From Lepidostoma basale (taxonomy: Eukaryota > Arthropoda > Insecta > Trichoptera > Lepidostomatidae): a DNA stretch of 64,000 nucleotides. Below, in pieces: positions 53,386 to 64,000 of this stretch. The stretch is from NCBI GenBank assembly GCA_022606425.2, contig JAHDVF020000025.1, forward strand, positions 186,001 to 250,000, read 5' to 3'. A program made the translations under genes and the position numbers. Position 1 is the first letter of the stretch. Each line of letters opens with the position of its first letter. Below the pieces are notes generated by a model. It made no database searches. It was not told the DNA's origin and was given only the letters and a program-made list of their open reading frames with translations.

Positions 53386-55789
53386 ATTTTTTTCAATACA
53401 ACTCCCGTCAAGTGTATCATGGAGTTGGCAGAATAAGGATGAAAGTAAGAAAAATATCGAAAAACAATTAAATTAGCTGTTTACAAAATAGCCGTTTCAC
53501 ATCCGACTCGGTTGTCACCAATGAATTAAAAAATGGTGTCAGTTTTCTTAAATTGTTATTAGATTTTACGGAATTTGACATATTTCGCCTTGCTAATGCA
53601 TTATCAAATTCTTAACAAGCTAAATACGAAATTTATATATATTTTTTCATAATATCCTAATACAACGAAACACGACTCATAAATTATAATAAAATTGCGG
53701 AAAACCGACATGTTCATAAATATGAAATAAATTGTATTAGTAAATACAATTTTTCTCGTTCTGACCAACCTTTATCGGTAAATATTTCCTTACTTTTTAG
53801 TATTAACAAATATTGTACTATAATTAAAAATGAATTGTAATTAATACGAAGGATAATTGGGTTATTGTTGTTACTAAAAAAAAAATATAATAGAAAATAC
53901 CCAAATTGATTGTGAATTTATTATTTTTTAAACTAGTAATATTTCTTAGAAACAACATATAAACTTCAATTTCAAGTAAAACACCGAAGAAAGAGTTAGT
54001 GAATAATCAATTGTGATACTTTTATAGAATTTTCTACTTTCATATAAAGTAAATGGAATTTTTTAAAACGATCCACGATTTATTGATATTCCTTCATTTG
54101 TTGTTCCATTCATATTATTAACTCAAATATTATACAGAAAGTTTTTTTTAGAGGTTTGGTTTTTAAACTGGCAACATTGTTTCTACAGACTGTCTAATTA
54201 CTAAGTTAATACTAATAACGGCATAATATTATCTACTAAATAAAGCTAATATCATAAAAATTAATATAATTTTAATGTGTTTTTTTTTTTCATTTTGAAT
54301 ATGTATTGTATACCACTAAAAAAACACTCTTTACAATTTGTTATTCGTAAGATCCCAAATCATTCAAATAATCATGTTATCCTATTGTTTGTTAATAACA
54401 TTCTCAACCGACATGTTTGTAATTCGTTTTATTCCAGATAAAATTATGCATTGAATAATTCGTCCGATTTTATCTTTAGTATTCATTCATTAAGGGTAGA
54501 GTATATGTACTCGTATATCTGTTAATTGATATTCACGATTTTAAAATTCAACAGCGGTAAAACATTTGAGTCCGATTGTACATAAAAGGAGAATCAATTT
54601 ATATGAGAACGGCCATACTGAATTTTATATCGCAGGACAAAAAATAATATTTGCAAGTTAATTCCGTGCGCCTAATAAATATTCCCCATTCATATAACTT
54701 CCTTATGGCTAACAAAGTCTAGACACGATTTTCGATTACCTTTTTTAGGGTAAATAAAAAACAATTTTTCATTTACACACAGCGATATCGGGATGACGTG
54801 ATAAAACTCACATTTTTATTGCAAAAAAGTATTTTTTCTGGAATATAATGTGTATATATTCGGCAAATATATTTCTATTACAAAACATTGGAGTTGTATT
54901 CGAAATACAAAGGCGAATCCACAAATTTATTTGTTTCCAATAAGGCGATAAAGCTTTAAGCGAAAACAAATCTTTTTTTATTCCTTGGACTAGGTACCTA
55001 CTTATTTAGAAAGGCGGGTGAAATGTAGGCGCTAAGATAAGATATTTTAGATGTTAATGTAATATTTTGGGCAAAACATAATAAACTCTGCACAAGCGAG
55101 AAAGATGATACAATTCAGTCAATGTTTTTATAGCATAACCACGAGTGTACGAAGAAAGAATTGGTAATTGTTGACAAACTCTTATTTTATGTTTGCTTGT
55201 AAGATTTCTTTTGACAAGTATCTAAATAAATAATTTGGGAAAATTCGCTTCGGTCACATAACTTTTATTTTAATTTGTCTTAGTGTTTGTATCGAGTTGT
55301 TGTTTTGTTATTTTTGCAGCTTAGATATTAAATCACTCTTTCTTTATATTGTGTAGTAAGATTTAATTTAAGTTTAATATTATGATGGTGCATTATACAT
55401 ACACACGGTGATTTATTATAAGAAAATATTTTTATATATTAAGAATTTAAAAAATATTCGATTCAAAAAACAATAGATGTCAATCGTGTTCGAATTAAAC
55501 AAATATATATTGATTATTGAGTATTACAGTTTTAACCACATTTAAGAATATTTTTCTTGGCGTGATTCAATATTATCAAATTATTTAAGCGTCATCAGAA
55601 GTAAAATACAAATAAGTTCATGGTAGTTAAAAACTACATTTCCAAATAAAAATATATTATTTGTATATTATTATTCTTATAAAAAAAAGAAGCTGAAAAA
55701 TATGTTACTTCGCTGTGGCATATATTTTATTTAACTGGTGAATTATGCCTTTAAAGAAACAAACATCATTTAAACAGGTAGATATAAAA
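53386..55789. other. Long AT-rich stretch, no gene
   Basis: A short LINE-A block (ATGGAGTTGGCAGAATAAGG) lies at about 53418-53450, and an inverted PLE-vi motif (GACATATTTCGCCTTGC) at 53577-53600. The rest, about 2 kb, shows no frame, RNA or repeat I can support; possibly host intergenic or intronic DNA. Confidence 0.45.
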
Positions 55790-55975
55790 AAAAATTCTTC
55801 TATTATAATTTTTTCTTCTTTTTCTTATTTTCGGTGGTCGACCACGTGGTAGAGAACCCTTCAGTAAACAGCGCGAGCTATCTTTGGGATCCAATTTTCT
55901 TACATACGGGAGACATGCTCGTTCTAGTATCTTCTCATTTGGCGCCTCCATCTAGCGCCTCCATCTCCTCCATGT
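55790..55975 (-). mobile_element. LINE-K-type 3' end
   Basis: EAPNEKILERACLPYVRKLD then LPRGRPPKIRKRRKN, the GRPPK terminal motif, in a 61-codon minus frame. Confidence 0.6.
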
Positions 55976-56264
55976 CTTCGTCTCAAAACTTCAAAACCTC
56001 GCAGATTTTTTAAATTTCTGTTTTCCTTATTCGGCCACAAAGACTTTGCTGGCTATATATTCGTTGACGCGAAGGAGTTGGTTCGAAAATATTAATCCGC
56101 TAAAACTACAAATGTGTAATATGTAAATACGATATGAAAAAACTGTTAAAAAAACAAAACTTTTTGAAAATGTAGAAAAAACAGTGTTTTCATGCATAAA
56201 AAACCGTCATTGTGGAATAAGTGTAAACGCCTTAAGTTAATCTAACAGGTGTTAATTAAACATT

Positions 56265-56715
56265 CAAAGTGTTTTTGATACAAGAGACATATTCTAATGA
56301 CTTAAAAAAACTACCAGTTGGTACCTTTGGTCTTGAAACTATAAAATTGTCCAAACAAAGTGCCGAGAAACTACGAGTGACCAAAATAACTATGTTAGGA
56401 ATAAGCCTAAGAGTCAGAAACGATACGGTGAGAGAAAAAACAAAGGTCACTGACAACATTAACCGGATTGCGACTCTAAAATGGCAATGTGCAGGTCACA
56501 TAGGCAGAAGCTCAGATGAAAAATGGACAAGAAGACTGCTGACTTGGAGACCATGGACGGCAAAGAGTAGTGCAGGGCGACCGCAACTACGGTGGAACGA
56601 TGATCTGAACAGACACGTCGGGATAACCTGGATGCAGTCATGGAATGACATGGAAGCAAATGGAGGAGGCCTTTGTCCAGGAGTAGACGGAAATAGGCTG
56701 AGAAAGAAGAAGAAA
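56265..56715 (+). pseudogene. LINE-C (RTE-type) C-terminal part, open frame
   Basis: Frame 56269 to beyond 56700: TFGLETIKLSKQSAEKL, TKITMLGISLRVRNDTVREK, TKVTDNINRIATLKWQCAGH, SSDEKWTRRLLTWRPWTAKS, AGRPQLRWNDDLNRHVGITW and LCPGVDGNRLRKKKK. LGISLR.R, LKW..AGH and GRP.LRW..D mark RTE-type ORF2 ends. Uninterrupted, but lacks the RT core. AAGAAGAAG tail. Confidence 0.88.
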
Positions 56716-57119
56716 GTTTTAATATTGTGGAATTCCATAATGACGATTTTTTTATTGCATAGTAAGGGGACAAAACGGGTGATATGTGTTAAAGATATGT
56801 AATTTACTAATTCATCTAAATCTTATATCTATCAATTAAGGCATTAATACTTATTAGATTAACATGAATAAGGTTGTATTACGTGAACAACATTTTCTCC
56901 GAGAAAGAATAAAACGATATACCAACCATAATGCACATTTCAAGTTTTAATACACAGAATACCGTTGCACGATTCAATATTCAAAATTTTCAATACGACA
57001 TGGAATTTTGCGCTTGAATATGTTGAGTCCAGTACAGGGTGTACGGGAAAGTTTTAAAGTTCGGAAGGTGAGTATTAAAACTTGTTCACAAGGGTAGAAA
57101 ATGAAATTCGGCTCCACGA
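56716..57119. other. No supported gene
   Basis: A PLE-like end (TTGTGGAATTCCATAATGAC) at 56725-56745. Otherwise nothing. Confidence 0.4.
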
Positions 57120-57500
57120 GACTTACTTTGTTTAATGGTATTACTTTCATTTTGTATTTTAGTACTTCGGTGCATTTTAGTATCTCTAGGTTTTCTTTCT
57201 TTCGATATTCACAAGTTTGCAGAAATATTCACATGGTTGGATTTTAAGAATCTTCCTGGAAGTAATGTTTAAGTTAATGTTCAAGCATTTTTGGGATAGG
57301 ATTTCGTTTACGATGACAACTTTAAGTGCACCATACACTTTGTTGCCTTCTCTAACCCCGTTTCAATATCATTTTCCACTAGCCAATTTTTTGTAAATAT
57401 ACTACTTAAATGTAATATAAAAACTCATCTACTCGTTCCAGATTTTCACGATTCACGCTTATGTTGCAGGCTGTTATGAATTCTTATTTTCTGACACTGA
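57120..57500 (-). mobile_element. LINE-A mid-region, very degenerate
   Basis: The minus strand shows QPAT..A*IVKIWNE (compare TTVCNISVNGENLE) and TKCMVHLKLSS (compare NKVNRALKVVI). Frame is lost throughout. Confidence 0.4.
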
Positions 57501-57519
57501 ACCTAATATTTTTTTGATA

Positions 57520-58806
57520 TTAGGTCCTTACATATGAAATTGGCGTTTTGTATGGGAGGAACATAAAGTTGATTTTTTTTTTAATATAATATATTTATTT
57601 AATCAAAGTATGTACCATTGCTATCTATGCACTTTTGCCATCTCATAGGTAGTTCATCGATCCTTTTACTAAAAAAAACATTCGGACGGGAATCAATAAA
57701 ATCTTTGAAGTCGGTTTGGACTGCCCCATCGGAGTTGAATTTTTTCCCTTGCAAGAAGTTATCCAAATTTCGAAAAAAATAGTAATCTGTTGGGGCAAGG
57801 TCCGGAGAGTACGGTGGATGTCTTAGACATTCCAATTGAAGCTCTTCTAATTTGGTAGCCGTCTGTTGTGCAGTGTGTGGTCTAGCGTTATCATGAAGCA
57901 GCAGTAGCCTAGAGCGATTAACCAGCCTCGGTTGTTTAGCAGCTAGCTTTTCCATCATGGTTTGCAATTGCTGACAATAGACATCTGCCGTAATCGTCTG
58001 GCCAGATTTAAAAAAGCTGTAGTGAACGACACCAGCACTAGTCCGCCAAATGCTCACAAGTAACTTTTTTGGAGTCAATTTTCGCTTGGGGCATGGTTTG
58101 GCTGGTTTGGTAGGGTTCAGCCATTGCGATGAGCACTTACGATTATCATACAGGATCCATTTTTCATCACAGGTAATGATTCGATTCAAAATCCTTCATT
58201 ATTGTGCCGGTTGAGTAATGCAACGCAGCAGTCAACGCGCGTTTGTTGATTTGCTTCACATAATTCGTGAGGTACCCACCTTTCAAGCTTTTTCACCTTC
58301 CCAATTTGCTTCCAATGGATTAAAACAGTTTTATCACTAACACCGCAGCCTGCAGCTAGCTCGGACGTGGTTTGCGATGGATCCGCTTCCACAATAGCCT
58401 TCAATTCTTCATTATCAACTTTGGTCTCCGGCCGTCCACGGGGCTTGTTCTGCAGGTCGAAATTTCCAGAACGAAAACGTTGGAACCAAAAACGCACTGT
58501 GTTTTCTTTTGTGGCACCGTCGCCGTACACATCATTAATCCTTCGAGCCGTTTCTGCAGCACTAGTGCCACGGTGGAACTCGTACTCGTAAATAACGCGA
58601 TATTTCAAGTTTTCTATTTTGTTAACTGAGTGACGCAAAGAAAAAAAACAATTGAGGAAAAAACAAATGAATTATAATTTTCAAAACAAAAATACTTGAG
58701 TAAATAGCTGTATAAATTTGAATTTGGAATTCCTAACCAAAGAGAAGATATTTGAGATCAAAGTTGCTAGTACGGCAAAACGTCAATTTCATATGTAAGG
58801 ACCTGG
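57520..58806 (-). mobile_element. mariner transposon (1287 bp)
   Basis: 31-bp terminal inverted repeats (57520-57550 and 58776-58806) match at 28 positions and begin TTAGGTCC at the left (inverted CCAGGTCC at the right). A TA lies left of the element (57518-57519) and TG on the right, read as a mutated TA duplication. It encodes a DD34D transposase on the minus strand. Length and TIR size are normal for mariner. Confidence 0.93.
57599..58638 (-). pseudogene. mariner transposase (DD34D), one frameshift
   Basis: Two minus-strand frames, 58638-58186 and 58189-57599, join across a one-base loss in a T run near 58190; together about 346 codons, the normal length. The N-terminal part has the helix-turn-helix region, a KPRGRPETK linker motif and WVPHEL. 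The C-terminal part has catalytic Asp in ITCDEKW (58168-58166), LLLHDNARPH (57892-57890) and YSPDLAPTDY (57787-57785), spaced D-91-D-34-D in that frame. No ATG starts the first frame: TTG at 58638, and ATA at about 58617 where a Met would be expected. Otherwise intact. Confidence 0.93.
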
Positions 58807-60240
58807 TGTCTGAGTTTTTGACACGTAAAATAAAATACATTCGTGATACAGAAAAATTCATATATGTTTCATGATACACATAAATTAGTATGGAATTGAA
58901 AATTTTATTTTGCCACTTTGCCACTGGTCGCTGAGCTATCTGAGCATTGGGGAGGAGTTGTTCATCAGAACGTTTTCTCGTTATCTGGGTCGCAGAACGA
59001 AAAGAGTTAACACTTATAGCCCAAGGAGCATCAACTACGCCATATGTACTGGGAGGTGGAGATTACCCCGTCTGAATAGGAACACCGTCAGCCACCGTTT
59101 TAAGCCGGATTTATGTTGTGTGTTTTGATATTGTTTTTCTCCCCATCCCACCATTACATTACGTATGACTAGCACACACACAATGATATTTTAATACATC
59201 CCTTAGAAACATAAAATGTTTACTACACGAGCGCCAACTACGATTTTCTCGTTTATTAAAAAAAAAAATCATGCCCGCTAAGAAAGCTTATATTTAAGTT
59301 ACGACCTATCTCTAAACATTAAAGAAATTATTCTTTTTTAATACAGCGTTATTTTAATATTAGCATCTAAAGATTTGATATGAGATTAATCTACAGAAAA
59401 AAACAACATGAAAAACAATCTTATAAAAAATCTCGATATTTTTTAAGCGTTCGTTTTTAAAGATTTTTTATGAATTAAAACTCTTCTCTTATACTATTAG
59501 ATTGAATTTTATCGACATAATTGGAAGGTTTCATACTTTTATTATTAATTTAATATCGTTTTCTAGATCATAAAGGTGTAAAGCCTTCGTAACATGTCGA
59601 GAAAAATAAGCTCAAAAAATGAAAAACAGTAGTCTAATTCATAAAAAAAATCGTCATAATAGAATTCCATAGTGTTAACGTTCTAGTTCATCATAAATAT
59701 GAAATAGTTTGTTTTGTTAATTTATAAAATTTATCATTAAAAAATAGGTATGTTCATATCGCAATTCTTTCAAATAGGATTATTCTATTTAAAAGTTAGT
59801 TATTTTATTTTAATGATTTGTTAAGTGAATATGTTAAACTATTTAATTAATACACTGTTATGGTATCACAATTTTATTATTAAATTTCAATGAAAATATC
59901 TCGACATCTGTTTTGCCAGTTGATTTTGGCATCAGATGAATGTAACAAATGATGATCTAACACTGATTAGCGAAACAGCCGGGACGACATTTTCATGGAA
60001 ATGTAAGAAATTAGTCGGAATATTCTAACAGCGATCTTGACTAAAAAATTAATAAATTTCACATATTTTTAAATTGACAATAGACTTTTAGCGACAGCAG
60101 CTTTGCATGTTAATTATGTTGACATATCGTGTCGGTCAAAGTAATGTATTATCTTAACGTTTTTATTTCAACCGAATTTTACATTTATTAAGCCGGTCCA
60201 ATTTCTCAAGACAACACTTCTCAATAATGAACGTATAATA
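58807..60240. other. No supported gene; unclassified frame 58910-59128
   Basis: 58910-59128 is GC-richer and open for 72 codons (RTFSRYLGRRTKRVNTYSPR) without a family match. A PLE-ii-like inverted block (CGACATCTGTTTTGCCAGTT) lies at 59893-59935. The rest is AT-rich. Confidence 0.35.
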
Positions 60241-60327
60241 TGTATTTTGAAACGGAGATCGTAGCAGTCTCCAACTTTAGGGTGGTTATGAAGATGAAGA
60301 CTGCAACGACCACTCTGATAGATGAAT
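60241..60327 (-). repeat. PLE-iv arm, left of LINE-E
   Basis: CAGTCTCCAACTTTAGGGTG, then AAGACTGCAACGACCACTCT. It is the inverted partner of 60838-60925. Confidence 0.5.
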
Positions 60328-60830
60328 CAAATCAAATCAAATCAAATCAGTTTTTTTCTCAAAAGACATTACAAACATTTTTATAGTTTAAGGCATCTAT
60401 TGAGAACAGGTAAAACAAAATAAATATATAATACCAGGAACGCATGAGAGATGGTTCGACATTAGGAATACAAGATACTCTCCAAAGTCAAGAGTATTTG
60501 TCTTCTGAACGTACTTTATATGAAAGACATTGATCTTCGAAGCGATCATGTTCAGCAGTTTGATTGCTCTCCCCACCGGCATCACCAAAGGCAGGTTGAT
60601 TCTGCATGTTGGGAGATAAAGCAGTCTGTGCTGACGTTGTCGAAGATAACCATCCGAAACATAAAGATGGATAGCCTCCAAGATGACGGAATTCTCAAAG
60701 AATCCCCTGATAAGTCTGAAGAAATGGATAAGTGTGCACCCATCCCTTCTTATCTGTAAACTATTGGTCCTAAGCATGCCCAAGAGGACTGCATTGGGAT
60801 AAAGCCACGGATAGCTACCATATGGTGATT
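60328..60830 (-). mobile_element. LINE-E 3' copy between inverted PLE-iv arms
   Basis: Minus-strand frame from 60783: MGMLRTNSLQIRRDGCTLIH, FFRLIRGFFENSVILEAIHL, RQRQHRLLYLPTCRINLPLV, MPVGRAIKLLN and SKINVFHIKYVQ. It has a small deletion relative to 8093-8790 and is AAATC-tailed (60328-60350). Confidence 0.8.
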
Positions 60831-60837
60831 ATAGTCT

Positions 60838-60960
60838 TCATCTATCAGAGTGGTCGTTGCATCTTCATAACCACCCTGAAGATGGAGACTGCAATGATTT
60901 CCGAAACATCGGTCCGAAAAGACGAGCTACACGGATTTTCCCAAAATCCCGAAATACACA
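60838..60960 (+). repeat. PLE-iv arm with hammerhead-like motif
   Basis: ACCACCCTGAAGATGGAGAC, then GATTTCC, GAAACATCGGTCCG. CTGAAGA and GAAA are intact here; stem I is poor. Mirror image of 60241-60327. Confidence 0.5.
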
Positions 60961-61375
60961 TTGCTATCAACCGTGAAAATCTACGCAATTATTTAAGGTA
61001 AACGTAGTGTGGTCAAATTTTACTTTTGAATAATGACTAATTTCTGCCAACCGTGGCTAGCCGTGAATATTTCCTGTATGCTAGCGCCCCTATTATATGA
61101 ATATATACCTTTAATACAATAAAATGAATGCAGAATGTTTATCATGCAGTAGACGGAGCTTTAATACATTATTCAAGCATAATAATTTTATTTGTGTTTG
61201 GATAATATTTCAGGTGTCGTTTTAATATAAAGAACATAAAATAGTTTAGAAATATGAGAAATCACAAAACCACATGTGTTGACCGATTTCCTACAAAATG
61301 TCTTCAGTTTTTTTTATTAAATCAAAGATATAATGTTATGTTTTTACACAATAATCATTTTCATAAGCACGGAAA

Positions 61376-61480
61376 GAAGGATGAAAGTAGAATAAATGCA
61401 GTAGAATGAGATCTCTTAGCCGAATGTGTGAAATACTCTGTGTATGATTAAGTGCTTCATACGAAAGTTGAAGTGGGATA
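61376..61480 (+). mobile_element. LINE-A fragment, short
   Basis: AAGGATGAAAGTAGAATAAA, an EMRSLSRMCEI-like block, then truncation. Confidence 0.6.
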
Positions 61481-61554
61481 TTTTGATAAATTATACAATA
61501 AATTGCATCGTAATTTTATTTAATGATGAATTAATTTAGTATTCTTGTAAAGAC

Positions 61555-61995
61555 CTTTACGTATGGAAGCGAAGCAAAAAACTGGCAGAGGAAGGATTAA
61601 AGTAGAATAAATGCAGTAGAAGTGAGTTCTCTTAGACGAATGTGTGAATACTCTGTGTATGACAGAGTGTTGAATGAAAATATAAGAAGTGAATGCGGTG
61701 CGAATGATTAGATACTATGGTTTGGACACACGGAAAGAATGAATGAAGAAATAATGGTAAAAATATATATTTGAACGATGTTAATGGAACTAGAAATAGA
61801 GGAAGACCGAGGAAAACGTGGCACGATCAAATAAATCAAATATTGAATGTCGGCCACGTGAGGTGTCAGAGAAATCGACGCGCGTGCATGACACAATGTA
61901 TGAATGTTGAGGAAACGAGAAAAATATGTCAGGTAAGAAAATTGTGGCAGTACATTATTTCTGCCTACCCCTTTGGAGAGACGGTGTGATGTAAT
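61555..61995 (+). mobile_element. LINE-A 3' copy
   Basis: YGSEAKNWQRKD, shifts, then frame 61771-61989: NDVNGTRNRGRPRKTWHDQI, RCQRNRRACMTQCMNVEETR and QYIISAYPFGETV. The tail is lost. Confidence 0.82.
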
Positions 61996-62659
61996 TATTA
62001 CAGTATTCTGTAGCTCCTTAGTTGCTTTTTTTACTATTTGGTACTTGCAAATACCTGTATGTATCTGATTCAAATCACCGTTTCTCAAAATAAGGTTGTT
62101 TTATTATGTAATTATTGGTTCTTTTTAAATCGGAGATAATATTAAAATTCAAAGATAACATTTTTATTCAGGGCGTCCATGTCCTTTTAAATGAAGTTGT
62201 TTTAATTGATGAAATTTCTGCACGGAAAATTTTACGCGTAAAGGTAATTTTCTTCTGTGGCAGCACGTTTCCAAACCGAGAAGGGGCGCATTTGAGAGTC
62301 ACATGAGGAGCCGCTTCACCTAATTGCTACAAGTCGTAGAGGCGTAGACGTCTGACGCTACGCCAAAGAGGCCGCCGGAGCAAGCACGGTCGCACTCGGT
62401 TGTTTGTTTTAAGAAATGTTAATTATTATTTTACTCAACAGGGCGCCGGTCTCGGGTAAATGAAACTGCTTTAGCTCCCACCACACTTCCAGGGCTTTGA
62501 AATGTACGCTTATAAACTATACTAATTAAGGATAATATAATTTGTATTAATATATACGGTAAAATGTTATCTAAACTCGTGTATGGACTTATGTGGCTGT
62601 GCGGTATTCTTGAAACTAAAATTAATAAATCTATTTACATTATTATTATTTAATATTTT
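61996..62659. other. GC-rich island 62240-62420; no gene
   Basis: 62280-62410 is the most GC-rich unrepeated patch here (CGTAGACGTCTGACGCTACG, GAGGCCGCCGGAGCAAGCAC). No frame or fold I recognise; a host element is possible. Confidence 0.35.
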
Positions 62660-62814
62660 GTAAAACATTTGATAATGCCTTAGAAGGACGAAACATCTCA
62701 TTCCTGTAAAATATTATGACACTTCTAGAAAACTGACGTTTATATTCGTATTAATAATTTGATATGGAGTTTTACATCATTTTTCAAGAAACAATAAATT
62801 ATTATTATTATTTT
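62660..62814 (+). mobile_element. PLE-vi copy
   Basis: TTTGATAATGCCTTAGAAGG, ACGAAACATCTCATT, AAAATATTATGACACTTCTA and GTATTAATAATTTGATATGG, then AAGAAACAATAAAT: all blocks of this family in order. Confidence 0.55.
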
Positions 62815-62965
62815 GTTTTGCTCTTAACATCATTACAGCGCGAGCCAAATCGATGTAAAGGTATAGCTATCATATCGATTTTCGTAAAATGTGATAGGTA
62901 GTGAATCTATCGCCATTTTTGTCAAGTTAATTGTACACCAGACCAAAAACAGTTATATTATTTAA
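62815..62965 (-). mobile_element. tRNA-derived SINE, 3' part
   Basis: ATTACAGCGCGAGCCAAATC, GTAAAGGTATAGCTATCATA, GTGATAGGTAGTGAATCTAT and CAGACCAAAAACAG are the inverted body of the SINE. The head is missing. Confidence 0.75.
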
Positions 62966-62989
62966 AAAAATACTATTATTTTTTTTATC

Positions 62990-63300
62990 TTATCAACCGT
63001 CTGTCGTAAGTCTCTCGCAAAGCATGCCACTGCCTTTATCCATTACCAAGCCATCTATCCACGTCCAGCAATACTTATAATATCGTCGTTTCAGGGGACA
63101 GGGAGACGTCCTACTCTTTGGATTCCAGTGCGCGGTCTCCACTCCTGAACCCGTCTTCCCCACCAGCAGTTGATTTTTCGAAAAATATTTCCAGCCCTCT
63201 GCCATTTCAGCCAGCCTATCCTTAGAGCCACCTCAAACACCTTGACTTGTTGTCAAATAAATTAATTTCTTATTCGGTCCCTCAAGGTTATCCCAATCAT
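62990..63300 (-). mobile_element. LINE-H (RTE-type) C-terminal fragment
   Basis: Past shifts: MIGITLRDRIRN (about 63300-63260), WLKWQRAGNIF-like, KTGSGVETAHWNPKSRTSP, WIDGLVMDKG, then CERLTTDG at the end. Same family as 21785-22275. Confidence 0.75.
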
Positions 63301-63827
63301 AATTTCAGTAACAGGTTGCACCACTTATAACTTGTACAGATGGGTCAATAATGTATAAAAGAAACGAACAAATCACAAATGTTGATATGAAAATAAATTT
63401 AAATCTTTTTCAAGCCATTGTCATTTTTCCATAATTTTGAAAATATTCCTAAAAAACGATTCTGGAGATAATAATATTCAAATTCTGATAATTTGGTCCA
63501 GAACAAGACATTGTGTTGTCAGAGTGCCCCTCGTCTGACAATTTTTGACCAAAGCCGCCACTGGGGACACGGGCGGAAATTAATTCCGAGTAACGATAGC
63601 TGCGCCAGATAGGGGTTAAGCCAAGGGAGGAATTTTTAGAATTCCCTTACAAAACCTCACAACTCAATGTCAGTTTTGTCCGCTCGAACTGTCAATTGAG
63701 CCAAATGAGGGTGGATCAATTAAAAATATGGCCCAATAGCCGTAACGCTTCACGGAATTTAAATATTTAAGGTTAATTAATTAAGATTGGGATTAATTCG
63801 ACTTAACTAAATAATTTTTATAACCCT
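63301..63827. other. Low-copy island, no gene
   Basis: 63440-63780 is GC-balanced and unrepeated here, with no motif-bearing frame. Confidence 0.35.
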
Positions 63828-63903
63828 ACATCATCATCATCATCAGCCGTCTGTCATCCACTGCTGAATGTAGGCCTCTTCCAAAGCCCGCCACCGCCCC
63901 CTA
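63828..63903 (-). mobile_element. LINE-H 3' end, (ATG)n tail
   Basis: ATCATCATCATCATCAGCCG then TCTGTCATCCACTGCTGAAT and GTAGGCCTCTTCCAAAGCCC, the inverted end of an RTE-type LINE. Confidence 0.7.
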
Positions 63904-64000
63904 ACCCTACAGTGCTTAATAATTTTCATTTTAAAAATAATAATATAATAATCTCTTCTATATTCATCATTACTTTGTGAAACGGATTCATAATTAAAAC

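Overview
The window looks like a repeat-saturated, AT-rich stretch of an animal nuclear genome, most likely an arthropod and probably a moth or butterfly. This rests on its mix of elements: mariner, a Transib with RAG1-like transposase, a Helitron with the ends usual in Lepidoptera, RTE- and Jockey-type LINE tails, Penelope-like elements (PLEs) and a tRNA-derived SINE. I find no convincing host gene, rRNA or tRNA gene and no CRISPR. Nearly every coding-like stretch is the broken C-terminus of a transposable element. The species call is inference; the element calls come mostly from motifs seen directly. LINE and PLE family letters below are local labels.

The centrepiece is a nested stack at 12110-20270. 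A PLE remnant (PLE-i) carrying a hammerhead-like motif is interrupted by an LTR retroelement (12259-19820) with 936/935-bp LTRs, TG..CA ends, a primer-binding site and a 4-bp target duplication ATGT. Its interior has no gag or pol. It holds three tandem-repeat arrays and a complete but dead Transib DNA transposon (13504-16464, duplication CGGTG). The LTRs differ by only about two changes while the Transib is full of stops and shifts, so the LTR element probably moved with the dead Transib already aboard.

Other structured elements are: a 1287-bp mariner with one frameshift (57520-58806); a 2409-bp Helitron (50846-53254) that splits an old LINE copy and itself contains a younger LINE copy plus a PLE GIY-YIG fragment; two copies of a TTAA-flanked, piggyBac-like non-autonomous element (9897-10687, 48052-48815); a 249-bp long-TIR MITE with a 10-bp target duplication (3927-4175); and six copies of one tRNA-derived SINE.

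The background is made of 5'-truncated LINEs. LINE-A (RWFGHMERM / GRPRKTW motif) has about 18 copies with short tandem 3' tails. RTE-type tails are C, G, H and K; D, F, I and J are other LINE tails; E is Jockey-like. Among them lie many PLE relics. Several PLE subfamilies share one pattern (CTGANGA-like box, hairpin, GAAA, short palindrome ending in GTC) that resembles a hammerhead ribozyme and often occurs as inverted pairs. Between these are AT-rich stretches and a few more GC-balanced, apparently single-copy islands (42540-42910, 47101-47560, 62240-62420, 63440-63780) where I see no gene.
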